NCBI GenBank assembly: GCA_002347405.1
Contig: DDXB01000031.1
Coordinates: 7,007 to 71,006 of the forward strand
Reading direction: 5' to 3'
Source of the DNA: Rhodocyclaceae bacterium UBA2271
Lineage (GTDB): Bacteria > Pseudomonadota > Gammaproteobacteria > Burkholderiales > Rhodocyclaceae
Length of the DNA stretch: 64,000 nt
Shown: in pieces, positions 15,650-23,802 of the stretch
Numbering within the stretch: position 1 is the first letter of the stretch
Layout: each line of letters starts with the position of its first letter
Program-made: the position numbers and the translations under genes
Notes under the pieces: generated by a model
Told to the model about the DNA's origin: nothing
What the model saw: the letters and a program-made list of their open reading frames with translations, nothing else
Databases searched by the model: none

Positions 15650-16801
15650 TCAGTCCCGAACAGGGGATTCCCTTCGGTCACGCCGACTTTTACTGCTTGA
15701 TGCTTCAGGGGTCTTTAACTGCTCCTGCAAGCGCTGGAGCCGGTAGTTTTCAAAAGCCATCTCGGTGTAGCTCCAGCTCCAGGTTTGATCGCGGAGAAAA
15801 GCAGCATAGCTGCCGTATATCCTTTTCCAATGCGGATTTTTTTCGGCCAGTTCGGCATACAACTCGTCCGCCGCCTGATAGGCGGCATCCAGTACTGTTT
15901 TGGGGAAGGGCGTCAGGCGCGCGCCGATGGCAATCAGCTCCTTGAGCGCCAGCGGATTCTTTGCATCGTACTGCGTCAGCATGTCGCAGTGGGTTGCCGA
16001 GGTGGCGGCCTTGATGATCGCCTTGTTTTCGGCGGTCAGCGCGTCATAGGCACGCCGATTGACGTAGAGCGAGAGTTGCGTACTGCCTTCCCACCAGCCG
16101 GGATAGGCGTAATACAGCTTGAGCTTGTGCAGGCCGAGCTTCAGGTCGTCATATGGCCCGACCCATTCGGCGGCATGGATCATGCCGCGCTCCAGTGCCG
16201 GATAAATTTCGGCCCCGGGCAGATTGACCGGAATCCCGCCCAGCCGGGCGAATACTTTCCCGCCGAGTCCGGTAATGCGCATTTTGAGTCCCTTGAGGTC
16301 GGCGGGGGAATTGATGGGTTTGCGATACCAGCCGCCCATCTGGGCGCCACTGTTGCCCATGGGGAAATTGACGATGCCGTAGTTCAGGTAAAACTCGCGC
16401 AGCAGATTGAGGCCATTGCCATGGCGCAACCAGGCAGCCATCTGGCGGGCGTTGAGACCGAAGGGAATGGCGCAGTCGAGGGCGAAGGTTTCATCCCGGT
16501 CAATGTAGTAATACGCCGCTGTGTGCCCGCATTCGACAGTGCCGCGCTGTACGCCGTCCAGCACATCGAATGCCGGCAATGGTTCGTCGGCGGAATGGAC
16601 GGCAATCTCGAATTTGCCGCCCGACATGTCCCTGACCTCGCGGGCGAAAAAATGCGCGCTGCCATGGGTGATGTCCAGTGTTTTTGGAAAGCTCGACGCC
16701 AGTCGCCAACGGAGCGCCGGTTTGGCATGCACGGCCGGTGCCGCGCCCGTCGCCAGAATGCCGACCAGGCCCGCACTACTGATGAATCTGCGTCTTTCCA
16801 T
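15650..16801 (-). CDS. TRAP transporter solute-binding protein (TakP-like), copy 1
   Basis: 383-residue periplasmic binding protein. The N-terminus has a twin-arginine signal (MERRRFISSAGLVGILATG) and the mature part begins RWRLASSFPKTLDITHG. NFPMGNSGAQMGGWYRKPI and AAEWVGPYDDLKLGLHK match the TakP/TtLacBP group, known to bind 2-oxo acids or lactate as homodimers. Its C-terminal SSSKSRRDRRESPVRD looks like added sequence; its DNA begins AAAAGTCGGCG, the same 11-mer that starts repeat R2. Divergent from dctQM, which lies 211 bp away. Confidence 0.88.
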   Translation of the reverse strand: MERRRFISSAGLVGILATGAAPAVHAKPALRWRLASSFPKTLDITHGSAHFFAREVRDMSGGKFEIAVHSADEPLPAFDVLDGVQRGTVECGHTAAYYYIDRDETFALDCAIPFGLNARQMAAWLRHGNGLNLLREFYLNYGIVNFPMGNSGAQMGGWYRKPINSPADLKGLKMRITGLGGKVFARLGGIPVNLPGAEIYPALERGMIHAAEWVGPYDDLKLGLHKLKLYYAYPGWWEGSTQLSLYVNRRAYDALTAENKAIIKAATSATHCDMLTQYDAKNPLALKELIAIGARLTPFPKTVLDAAYQAADELYAELAEKNPHWKRIYGSYAAFLRDQTWSWSYTEMAFENYRLQRLQEQLKTPEASSSKSRRDRRESPVRD

Positions 16802-16998
16802 AAGGTTTTCGCTTTTCGAATCAGGATCTTCAGGCTAACCATGCCACGCTGGATTGCATTGCGGTTTTCCACAATGCTATGGCCAAGCCGCGGTTGAACG
16901 ATTAATATCGCGCCCTTGCTCTCGCTAGCAAGCAGTTAACGCACAACAACACCGCAGGATCGGTCAGCCACATTATGGTGTATCGCTATCCACGTGCG

Positions 16999-17004
16999 GA
17001 GGAG
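16999..17004 (+). promoter_or_regulatory. Ribosome binding site of dctQ
   Basis: GGAGGA eight bases before the dctQ ATG, a near-ideal Shine-Dalgarno site that fixes the start. Confidence 0.7.
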
Positions 17005-17012
17005 GAATATAG

Positions 17013-17669
17013 ATGAATTTCCTGCTGCAATTCTCGCGGCTGATCGACCGCATGACGGAGCAGGTTGGCCGCGCCGCGCTCTGGCTGGTGCTCATTGCCG
17101 TGCTGATCAGCGCCACCAACGCCATCGTGCGCAAGGCCTTCAACGTCAGTTCCAATGCATTCCTGGAAATCCAGTGGTATCTGTTTGCCGCGATGTTCCT
17201 GCTGGCCTCGGGTTACACCATGCTGCGCCAGGGCCACGTCAAGATCGACGTCATCCTCGGCCGCTTTTCCAAGCGCACGCAGATCAAGGTCGAGATCTTC
17301 GGTATCGTGGTGTTCCTGATGCCCTTCGTGATCCTCGTCATCGAACTGGCCTTGCCGCTGGTGATCCAGGCCTATCACAGCGGTGAAATGTCCGAGAACT
17401 CCGGTGGCCTGATCCGCTGGCCGGTGTATGCCCTGCTGCCGATCGGCTTTACGCTGCTGGGCCTGCAAGGGCTTTCCGAACTGATCAAGCGCGTCGGCTT
17501 TCTCCAGGGCTTGTGTGACGATCCAACCCGCCCGATCCAGACCAAGACGGCAGAGGAGGAATTGGCTGAAGAGATCAGGAAGCACGAGGTCGCGCCGGAG
17601 GTCATTCAACGCGTCGAGGATGCCGTCGATATGGTCGCCGACCAGTCCAGGGAAGGGGCGCGGAAATGA
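17013..17669 (+). CDS. dctQ: TRAP transporter small permease (DctQ)
   Basis: 218-residue inner-membrane subunit with four predicted helices: ALWLVLIAVLISATNAIV, FLEIQWYLFAAMFLLASGYT, EIFGIVVFLMPFVILVIELA and WPVYALLPIGFTLLGLQGL. The GHVKIDV motif after helix 2 is typical of DctQ. A charged C-terminal tail of about 50 residues extends into the cytoplasm. Overlaps dctM by four bases (ATGA), so the two are co-translated. Confidence 0.92.
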   Translation: MNFLLQFSRLIDRMTEQVGRAALWLVLIAVLISATNAIVRKAFNVSSNAFLEIQWYLFAAMFLLASGYTMLRQGHVKIDVILGRFSKRTQIKVEIFGIVVFLMPFVILVIELALPLVIQAYHSGEMSENSGGLIRWPVYALLPIGFTLLGLQGLSELIKRVGFLQGLCDDPTRPIQTKTAEEELAEEIRKHEVAPEVIQRVEDAVDMVADQSREGARK

Positions 17670-19465
17670 TCGAGTTCCTGCAAGCCAACATGGCCCCGGT
17701 GATGTTCATGGGGCTGTTCATGTTTTTGTTGATGGGCTATTCGGTGGCGTTTTCGCTCGCCGCCTGCGGCCTGTTCTTCGCCTTCATCGGCATCGAGCTC
17801 GGCATGCTGCCCGCCTCGCTGATGCAGGCCCTGCCGCTCCGTATCTTTGGCATCATGAAGAACGACACGCTGCTGGCGATCCCCTTCTTTACTTTCATGG
17901 GGCTGATCCTCGAACGTTCGGGGATGGCCGAGGATCTCCTCGACACCATCGGCCAGTTGTTCGGCCCGATTCGCGGCGGCCTCGCCTATGCGGTGATTTT
18001 CGTCGGTGCCATGCTCGCCGCGACGACCGGCGTGGTGGCGGCCTCGGTGATCTCGATGGGCCTGATCTCCCTGCCATTGATGTTGCGTTACGGCTATGAC
18101 CGTCGGCTGGCCTCGGGCGTCATCGCCGCTTCGGGTACGCTGGCGCAGATCATTCCGCCGTCGCTGGTGCTGATCGTCATCGCCGACCAGATCGGCCGCA
18201 GCGTCGGCGACCTGTATGCCGGCGCCTTCTTACCGGGTTTCATGCTGACGCTTCTGTACGTTGTCTGGGTGTTTCTGCTGTCCGTCATCAAACCGAACAT
18301 GGTGCCGGCCCTGCCCCCGGAGGCACGGACCTTCCGCGAGGCCAACGGCAGTTCCGGCATGCGCTCGGTGGGAGTGTTGTTCCTCATTTCGGTGGGCGGC
18401 GCGGTGGCGTTTGCCAAGAGCCGGGCGGACAGCCCCCTGGATGAAACGATCGTGCTGTCGATGTGCGTGGGGATCGGCATTGCCTTCACGCTCGCCATGC
18501 TCAACCGTGTGACCAAGCTCGGGCTGCTGTCGCGCATGGCCGAACGGGTCACCTTTGTGCTGATCCCGCCGCTGGCGCTGATCTTCCTCGTGCTCGGCAC
18601 CATTTTCCTCGGCATCGCCACGCCGACCGAGGGGGGTGCCATGGGCGCGCTGGGCGCGCTGATCATGGCTGTTGCGCGCCGTCGTCTGAGCATGAAGTTG
18701 ATGACCCAGGCGATGGATGCAACCACCAAACTTTCCACCTTCGTGCTGTTTATCCTGCTGGGCGCCACTGTGTTCAGCCTGACCTTCCAGGCAGTCGATG
18801 GCCACATCTGGGTCGAGCATCTGCTGACCGGACTGCCCGGTGGTCAGATCGGCTTCCTCGTTGTGGTCAACATCCTGATCTTCGTGCTGGCCTTCTTCCT
18901 CGATTTCTTCGAGCTGGCCTTCATCGTGTTGCCGTTGCTGGCGCCGGTGGCGGACAAACTCGGCATCGACCTGGTCTGGTTCGGCATCCTGATGGCGGTC
19001 AACATGCAGACCTCCTTCATGCATCCGCCCTTCGGTTTTGCCCTGTTCTACCTGCGCAGTGTGGCGCCGCACGAGGATTACATCGACAAGGTCACCAGGA
19101 AGAAGACCGCGCGGGTTACGACGGGCCAGATCTATTGGGGTGCCGTGCCCTTCGTCGTCATTCAGATCATCATGGTCGGGGTCCTCATCGCTTTCCCGGG
19201 GATAGTGACCGGCAGCCTCGACAAGACCGAAAAGCTCAGCGCCGAGGAGGTTCGCCTTCAGTTCGAAGGGGCCGGCGGTATCGACCCCTCCTATGGCAGC
19301 GCACCCGATGCCCCGGCGGGATGGGGGGAAGAGCCGAAGGATCCGGCGGCGGGTGAAGCGAACCCCGGCGACCTCGATTCCCTGGCCCCGCCCGCGGATG
19401 CCAAGGCGGACGATCCTGCCGCGGCGCTGATGCAGGAAGTTGCCAAGGAGAAGATCAGCCGGTAG
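17666..19465 (+). CDS. dctM: TRAP transporter large permease (DctM)
   Basis: 599-residue transport subunit with about 12 membrane helices that couples sodium to solute uptake. Typical segments are NDTLLAIPFFTFMGLILERSG, GAMLAATTGVVAASVISMGLI, SGTLAQIIPPSLVLIVIADQ and FFELAFIVLPLLAPVADKLGI. It is roughly 150 residues longer than common DctM proteins: part of the excess is an insertion around 210-290 and the rest is a Pro/Ala/Asp-rich tail of about 70 residues at the C-terminus. Larger DctM variants of this type are known with TakP-like binding proteins. Confidence 0.93.
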   Translation: MIEFLQANMAPVMFMGLFMFLLMGYSVAFSLAACGLFFAFIGIELGMLPASLMQALPLRIFGIMKNDTLLAIPFFTFMGLILERSGMAEDLLDTIGQLFGPIRGGLAYAVIFVGAMLAATTGVVAASVISMGLISLPLMLRYGYDRRLASGVIAASGTLAQIIPPSLVLIVIADQIGRSVGDLYAGAFLPGFMLTLLYVVWVFLLSVIKPNMVPALPPEARTFREANGSSGMRSVGVLFLISVGGAVAFAKSRADSPLDETIVLSMCVGIGIAFTLAMLNRVTKLGLLSRMAERVTFVLIPPLALIFLVLGTIFLGIATPTEGGAMGALGALIMAVARRRLSMKLMTQAMDATTKLSTFVLFILLGATVFSLTFQAVDGHIWVEHLLTGLPGGQIGFLVVVNILIFVLAFFLDFFELAFIVLPLLAPVADKLGIDLVWFGILMAVNMQTSFMHPPFGFALFYLRSVAPHEDYIDKVTRKKTARVTTGQIYWGAVPFVVIQIIMVGVLIAFPGIVTGSLDKTEKLSAEEVRLQFEGAGGIDPSYGSAPDAPAGWGEEPKDPAAGEANPGDLDSLAPPADAKADDPAAALMQEVAKEKISR

Positions 19466-19507
19466 TCGAGTTGGCGCCGTCCCCATGTTGGGGGCGGCCC
19501 CGGCTGA

Positions 19508-19532
19508 CGCCGTTCCGCCAGCGCCGACTTTT
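19508..19532. repeat. R2 25-bp repeat downstream of dctP copy 2
   Basis: CGCCGTTCCGCCAGCGCC then GACTTTT, between the convergent dctM and dctP2. The preceding 45 bases (GCCGTCCCCATGTTGG and following) also match the DNA before the copy at 63145, so these two share a longer module. Confidence 0.85.
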
Positions 19533-19540
19533 CAGGAACA

Positions 19541-19572
19541 AAAAAACCGCAGCCGAGGCTGCGGTTTTTTTG
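19541..19572. terminator. Bidirectional intrinsic terminator
   Basis: AAAAAACCGCAGCC, a short loop, then GGCTGCGGTTTTTTT: an 8-9 bp GC stem with a T-run on either strand. It sits between the convergent dctM and dctP2 genes and can end both transcripts. Confidence 0.9.
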
Positions 19573-19589
19573 TTGGTACGGGATGCTGC

Positions 19590-20672
19590 TTAGAGCTTCT
19601 GTGCCTGCATGTAGCTGTCGAAACCGGCCTCGGCGAAACGGAACCAGAGGTTCTGCTCCTTGCGGAAGGCTGCGTAATCGGTGTAGATCTTCTTCCAGTT
19701 CGCGTTCTTGGCAGACAACTGAGCGTAGTGGGCTTCGGAGAACTTGAAGGCGGCGTCCATGACTGGCTTGGGCAAACGGAACAGCTTGGTGCCGCTGGCA
19801 ACCAGCTCCTTCAGTGCCTGCGGGTTCCTGGCGTCGTACTTGGCTTGCATGTCGACGTGGGCATGGGATGCCGCCGTCTCGATCATGGCCTTGTAATCCG
19901 GCGTCAGGGCGTCATAGGCCTTGTTGTTGACGTAGAGGCTCAACTGGGGACCGCCTTCCCACCAGGCCGGATAGGCATAGAACTTGGCCACCTTGAAGAA
20001 GCCCAGTTTCTGGTCATCATAGGGGCCGACCCACTCGGTCGCGTCGATGGTGCCTTTCTCCAGCGCTTGGTAGATTTCGCCGCCGGGAATGCTTTGCGGG
20101 ACCACGCCGAGTTCCGAGGCAATCGCACCCGCGAGGTTGGAAATGCGCATTTTCAGGCCTTTCATATCGGCCAGCGACTTGATCTCCTTGCGGTACCAGC
20201 CACCCATTTGTGCGCCGGTGTTGCCCATCGGGAAGTTGACGATGTTGTACTGGCTGTAGAACTCGCGGAACAGTTTCATGCCGTTGCCCTGATACATCCA
20301 GGCCGTCATCTGGCGCGAGTTGAGGCCGAACGGGATCGCGCAATCCATGGAGAAGGTGGGATCCTTGCCGTAGAAGTAATAGGGCGCGGTATGGGCGCAC
20401 TCGACAGTGCCCTGCTGCACGCCATCCACCACGCCAAAAGCCGGCATCAACTCGCCGCCGGCATGTATGGAAATCTCGAATTTGCCGCCCGACATTTCCC
20501 TGACCTTCCTCGAGAAGGTTTCGGCCGCACCGTAGATGGTATCCAGCGCTTTCGGGAAGCTCGATGCCAGACGCCAGCGGATTGCCTGCTGGGCATGGAC
20601 TACCGCCGGAGCGGCACCAGCCGCCAGAATGCCGGCGATACCGGCGTTTTGCAGAAATTTACGTCTTTCCAT
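19590..20672 (-). CDS. TRAP transporter solute-binding protein (TakP-like), copy 2
   Basis: 360 residues, paralogous to the binding protein at 15650-16801. It has a Sec/Tat-type signal (MERRKFLQNAGIAGILAAGA), mature start IRWRLASSFPKALDTIYGAA, and the TakP-group segments NFPMGNTGAQMGGWYRKEI and ATEWVGPYDDQKLGFFKVA. It probably presents a 2-oxo acid or lactate to DctQM. Its family core is the better conserved of the two copies and it has no odd tail. Confidence 0.92.
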   Translation of the reverse strand: MERRKFLQNAGIAGILAAGAAPAVVHAQQAIRWRLASSFPKALDTIYGAAETFSRKVREMSGGKFEISIHAGGELMPAFGVVDGVQQGTVECAHTAPYYFYGKDPTFSMDCAIPFGLNSRQMTAWMYQGNGMKLFREFYSQYNIVNFPMGNTGAQMGGWYRKEIKSLADMKGLKMRISNLAGAIASELGVVPQSIPGGEIYQALEKGTIDATEWVGPYDDQKLGFFKVAKFYAYPAWWEGGPQLSLYVNNKAYDALTPDYKAMIETAASHAHVDMQAKYDARNPQALKELVASGTKLFRLPKPVMDAAFKFSEAHYAQLSAKNANWKKIYTDYAAFRKEQNLWFRFAEAGFDSYMQAQKL

Positions 20673-20815
20673 ACATCGTCTCCTTGGTGTTTTTAGTTAC
20701 GGCAAGACCGGAAGGCAAGCCTTCACTGGAACTTCGTTTTCGGGAACGTCCCGCAGCGGCAGGGCGCTGTCGAAATACTACACCTAAAGAAAAGCCTGAG
20801 AGGTGGTCAACCGAC

Positions 20816-22165
20816 CTAATTTCCGGCTACGGTCATGCGGTTTACCACAATGGAACCGACCGTGCGCGAGCCGCGCGTGACACTATCCCGTCCGACGGAT
20901 TCGATGCCGGCGAACATGTCGCGCAGGTTGCCGGCAATGGTGATTTCATGCACCGGGTAGGCAATTTCTCCGCCTTCCACCCAGTAGCCAACCGCCCCGC
21001 GCGAGTAGTCGCCGGTGACATAGTTGATGCCGTGGCCCAACAGTTCGGTAACCAGCAGGCCGGTGCCCATCTGGCGCAGCAGGCCGGCGAAATCTGCTGG
21101 CGCATCCGGGCTCGGCGCGACGATGAGGTTGTGACTGCCGCCGGCATTGCCGGTGGTCTGCATGTCGAGCTTGCGCGCCGTATAGGTGGAGAGGAAATAG
21201 CCCTGCAACACGCCATTGGCAACGACAGTCCGGTCGTGCGTCGCCACCCCGTCATCGTCGAAGAGGCTGGAAGCCAGGCCTTTTTTCAGGTGTGGGCGCT
21301 CCTCGATGGAGAACCAGTCGGGAAAAATGCGCTGTCCCAATGTATCGAGGAGAAAGCTTGCCTTGCGGTAGAGGCTGCCGCCGCTCACCGCATGGACAAA
21401 GCTGCCGAGCAACATGGCGGCCAGCGGCGCTTCGAGCATGACTTTGCACTGGCGTGTCCTGAGTTTTTTCGCGCCGAGACGCGACAGTGTGCGCCGGGCG
21501 GCGTAGTCGCCGATCTGTTCCGGCGTTGCCAGGTCTGCGGGGTCGCGCCAACCGGAGTACCAGTCGTCACGCTGCATGTCCTTGCCCTTGCTGGCAATGG
21601 GGACGCAGGAGAGATAATGCCGCGTGGAGGGATAGCCGCCCATGAAGCCGAGACTGTTGGCGGAGATGAAGTGGGCGGCATGGGCCGACACCGAAGCGCC
21701 CTCGGAATTGTTGATCAGCGGGCTGACGGCAAAGGCGGCCTGCTCGCTGCGGCGGGCGAGGGCGATGGCCTCTTCCACGGGCAAGGGCCATGGATGGTAG
21801 AGATCAAGGTCCATGTCCTCCACGTGCGTTGCCAGTAATTCCGGTGCGGGCAGACCGGCGCAGGGATCGGCGGCAGTGAAGCGGGCAATCGACAGTGCGG
21901 CATCCACCGTGGCCTTGATTGAGGCTGGCGAAAAGTCGGAAGTGGAGGCGTGGCCGCGCTGCTGGCCAAGGTAGACGGAGACGCCGATGCCTTTGTCGCG
22001 ATTGAACTCGATGGTCTCGACTTCGCCCTTGCGGACCGTCACCGATTGGCCAAAGCCTTCGGAAACATCGGTTTCGCAGGCGCTGGCGCCGCCCTGTCTG
22101 GCGTGATGCAGCACATCGGTGGCCAACTGGCGCAACTGGTCGGGGGTAAATGAGAATTCTGACAT
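20816..22165 (-). CDS. pmbA: Metalloprotease PmbA/TldE
   Basis: 449-residue cytosolic member of the PmbA/TldD family. With TldD it forms a heterodimeric zinc protease that matures microcin B17-like peptides and helps degrade CcdA antitoxin. Family features are GFGQSVTVRKGEVETIEFNR near the N-terminus and GNAGGSHNLIVAP, LLVTELLGHGINYVTGDYSRG and VGYWVEGGEIAYPVHEITIAGN in the C-terminal half. TldD itself, which supplies the metal site, is not in the window. Divergent from the yjgA gene, with 36 bp between. Confidence 0.95.
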   Translation of the reverse strand: MSEFSFTPDQLRQLATDVLHHARQGGASACETDVSEGFGQSVTVRKGEVETIEFNRDKGIGVSVYLGQQRGHASTSDFSPASIKATVDAALSIARFTAADPCAGLPAPELLATHVEDMDLDLYHPWPLPVEEAIALARRSEQAAFAVSPLINNSEGASVSAHAAHFISANSLGFMGGYPSTRHYLSCVPIASKGKDMQRDDWYSGWRDPADLATPEQIGDYAARRTLSRLGAKKLRTRQCKVMLEAPLAAMLLGSFVHAVSGGSLYRKASFLLDTLGQRIFPDWFSIEERPHLKKGLASSLFDDDGVATHDRTVVANGVLQGYFLSTYTARKLDMQTTGNAGGSHNLIVAPSPDAPADFAGLLRQMGTGLLVTELLGHGINYVTGDYSRGAVGYWVEGGEIAYPVHEITIAGNLRDMFAGIESVGRDSVTRGSRTVGSIVVNRMTVAGN

Positions 22166-22201
22166 GGGAAGTACGCTTGGAGGAAAGCTATAATCTTACT
22201 C

Positions 22202-22723
22202 GTGGAACCCCTAGAAAAACCCAGCAAGTCGGCGCGCAAGCGTGCCATGGATGATCTGCAGACGCTGGGCGTCGAATTGGTCACGCTTTCGAAAGATCAA
22301 TTAAAGAAAATCGATCTGCCCGAAAAACTGGGCCTCGCGGTACGTGACGCCCAGCGGATTACCCAGCACGAAGCCCACCGCCGGCAACTGCAATATATCG
22401 GCAAGCTGATGCGGTCGATCGACGCAGAGCCGATCCGCGCCGCGCTTGACGATATCAAGGGCGTTTCTGCCGCTGCCACCGTGCGCATGCACGCCCTGGA
22501 AAGTCTGCGCAGCCGTTTTCTGGAAGACGAGACGGTCATCGGCGAGATTGCCGCGGCGCATCCGCATGCCGACTTGCAACTGTTGCGGCAGTTGCGCCGC
22601 AATGCGCTCAAGGAACAACAACTGGCCAAACCGCCGCGGTCGTTCCGCGAATTGTTCAAGGCGTTGCGCGAACTGCAAGCCGCCACGGAAAGCCCGGAGG
22701 AGCCCACGGAAAGCCATGACTGA
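22202..22723 (+). CDS. Ribosome-associated protein of the YjgA/DarP (DUF615) family
   Basis: 173 residues, all-helical and highly charged. Family-typical stretches are KPSKSARKRAMDDLQTLGVEL, LPEKLGLAVRDAQRITQHEA and RRQLQYIGKLMRSID. E. coli YjgA/DarP associates with late 50S precursors and promotes maturation of the peptidyl-transferase centre. The start is GTG at 22202; an ATG at 22247 (MDDLQ) would cut into the conserved helix. Overlaps mog by eight bases. Confidence 0.9.
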   Translation: MEPLEKPSKSARKRAMDDLQTLGVELVTLSKDQLKKIDLPEKLGLAVRDAQRITQHEAHRRQLQYIGKLMRSIDAEPIRAALDDIKGVSAAATVRMHALESLRSRFLEDETVIGEIAAAHPHADLQLLRQLRRNALKEQQLAKPPRSFRELFKALRELQAATESPEEPTESHD

Positions 22724-23285
22724 GGAACTGCTCGTCGGCCTGGTTTCCATCTCCGATCGTGCTTCGGGAGGCGTCTATGAGGACAAGGGGATTCCCGCCC
22801 TGCGTGACTGGTTTGACGCCGCGCTCGTCTCGCCCTGGCGCATGGAAACCCGCCTGATCCCCGACGAGCAATCCGTCATCGAGCAGACGCTGATCGAACT
22901 GACCGATACTGTGGGCTGCCATCTGGTGCTCACCACCGGTGGCACCGGCCCGGCCCGGCGCGACGTCACTCCCGAGGCTACGCTGGCGGTTGCCCACAGG
23001 GTCATGCCGGGTTTTGGCGAGCAGATGCGGCAGGTCAGCCTGAAGTATGTCCCGACCGCGATACTGTCGCGCCAGGTCGGCGTCATCCGTCAGCATGCGC
23101 GTGGTCAGTCCCTGATCCTCAATCTGCCGGGACAGCCGAAGGCCATCAAGGAAACACTCGATGGTATCTTTGCTGCAGTGCCATATTGTCTCGATCTCAT
23201 TGGCGGCCCCTATGTCGAGACGCGCGCCGAGGTCATCCTGGCGTTCCGGCCCAAGTCGGCGCAACGTCCCGGCAGTCCTCGATAA
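22716..23285 (+). CDS. mog: Molybdopterin adenylyltransferase
   Basis: 189-residue MogA-type enzyme that adenylates molybdopterin before molybdate insertion. Characteristic motifs are VGLVSISDRASGGVYEDKGIP, LVLTTGGTGPARRDVTPEAT and the C-terminal LNLPGQPKAIKETLDGIF. Start MTEELLVGLVSISDRA fits the family and overlaps the preceding gene by eight bases, suggesting co-translation. With moeB it indicates molybdenum cofactor synthesis. Confidence 0.93.
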   Translation: MTEELLVGLVSISDRASGGVYEDKGIPALRDWFDAALVSPWRMETRLIPDEQSVIEQTLIELTDTVGCHLVLTTGGTGPARRDVTPEATLAVAHRVMPGFGEQMRQVSLKYVPTAILSRQVGVIRQHARGQSLILNLPGQPKAIKETLDGIFAAVPYCLDLIGGPYVETRAEVILAFRPKSAQRPGSPR

Positions 23286-23340
23286 GTTGTACTAACTTTC
23301 ATGATGCGTTGGCTGCGGTCCCGATCATGAAAGTGGCCCG

Positions 23341-23488
23341 CCCCCTTCACCCCCCCTCGCGGAGGGTTCTAAACGGCTCGCTGCGCTCGTCTGTCAGGGG
23401 GCGCTCTTTTCCGGCACCGGTGCGGTTTGCGGCTGCGCCGCGTGCCGCGTTTGCTCGGGGTGCCCCTGCGCAAACGCTACGCTGCTAT
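23341..23488. repeat. Dispersed 3'-end repeat R1, copy F
   Basis: CCCCCCTCGCGGAGGG, then GGCTCGCTGCGCTCGTCTGT and GCGCCGCGTGCCGCGTTTGC. It lies just past mog in the standard orientation. The 517-base gap to qmoA also holds an R2 relative (23496-23516) and a short tandem CCCCGCAGCGGGTACG pair near 23522-23556; no gene is seen in it. Confidence 0.8.
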
Positions 23489-23495
23489 TTCACGC

Positions 23496-23516
23496 AAAGT
23501 CGGCGCTGGCAGGACG
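23496..23516. repeat. R2 repeat, degenerate copy
   Basis: AAAGTCGGCGCTGGCAGGAC, matching the reverse R2 consensus with a one-base deletion, directly after R1 copy F and in the same orientation relative to mog. Confidence 0.7.
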
Positions 23517-23802
23517 AAGTGCCCCGCAGCGGGTACGAAATGCCCCGCAGCGGGTACGGCGACAATTGATTGCCGTGCGAATAAATCAGGCAAGAATGGG
23601 CGGCGCAACGCATTCGCCACTTCTATTTGTCTATAGGAACATTCTGGCCGCCATTTGATCTAACGCATAAGTTCGGCCCGAACTTAGCAGTTAAAATCTC
23701 GCACCAATTCAGTAGCGGCCAGTGGTGGCATGGCGCCCGCTTTACGGGGGTGCAGGTCGAATCTGGGATTTCGTTTCGGTAGCACAACTCCATGGAGGCT
23801 TG

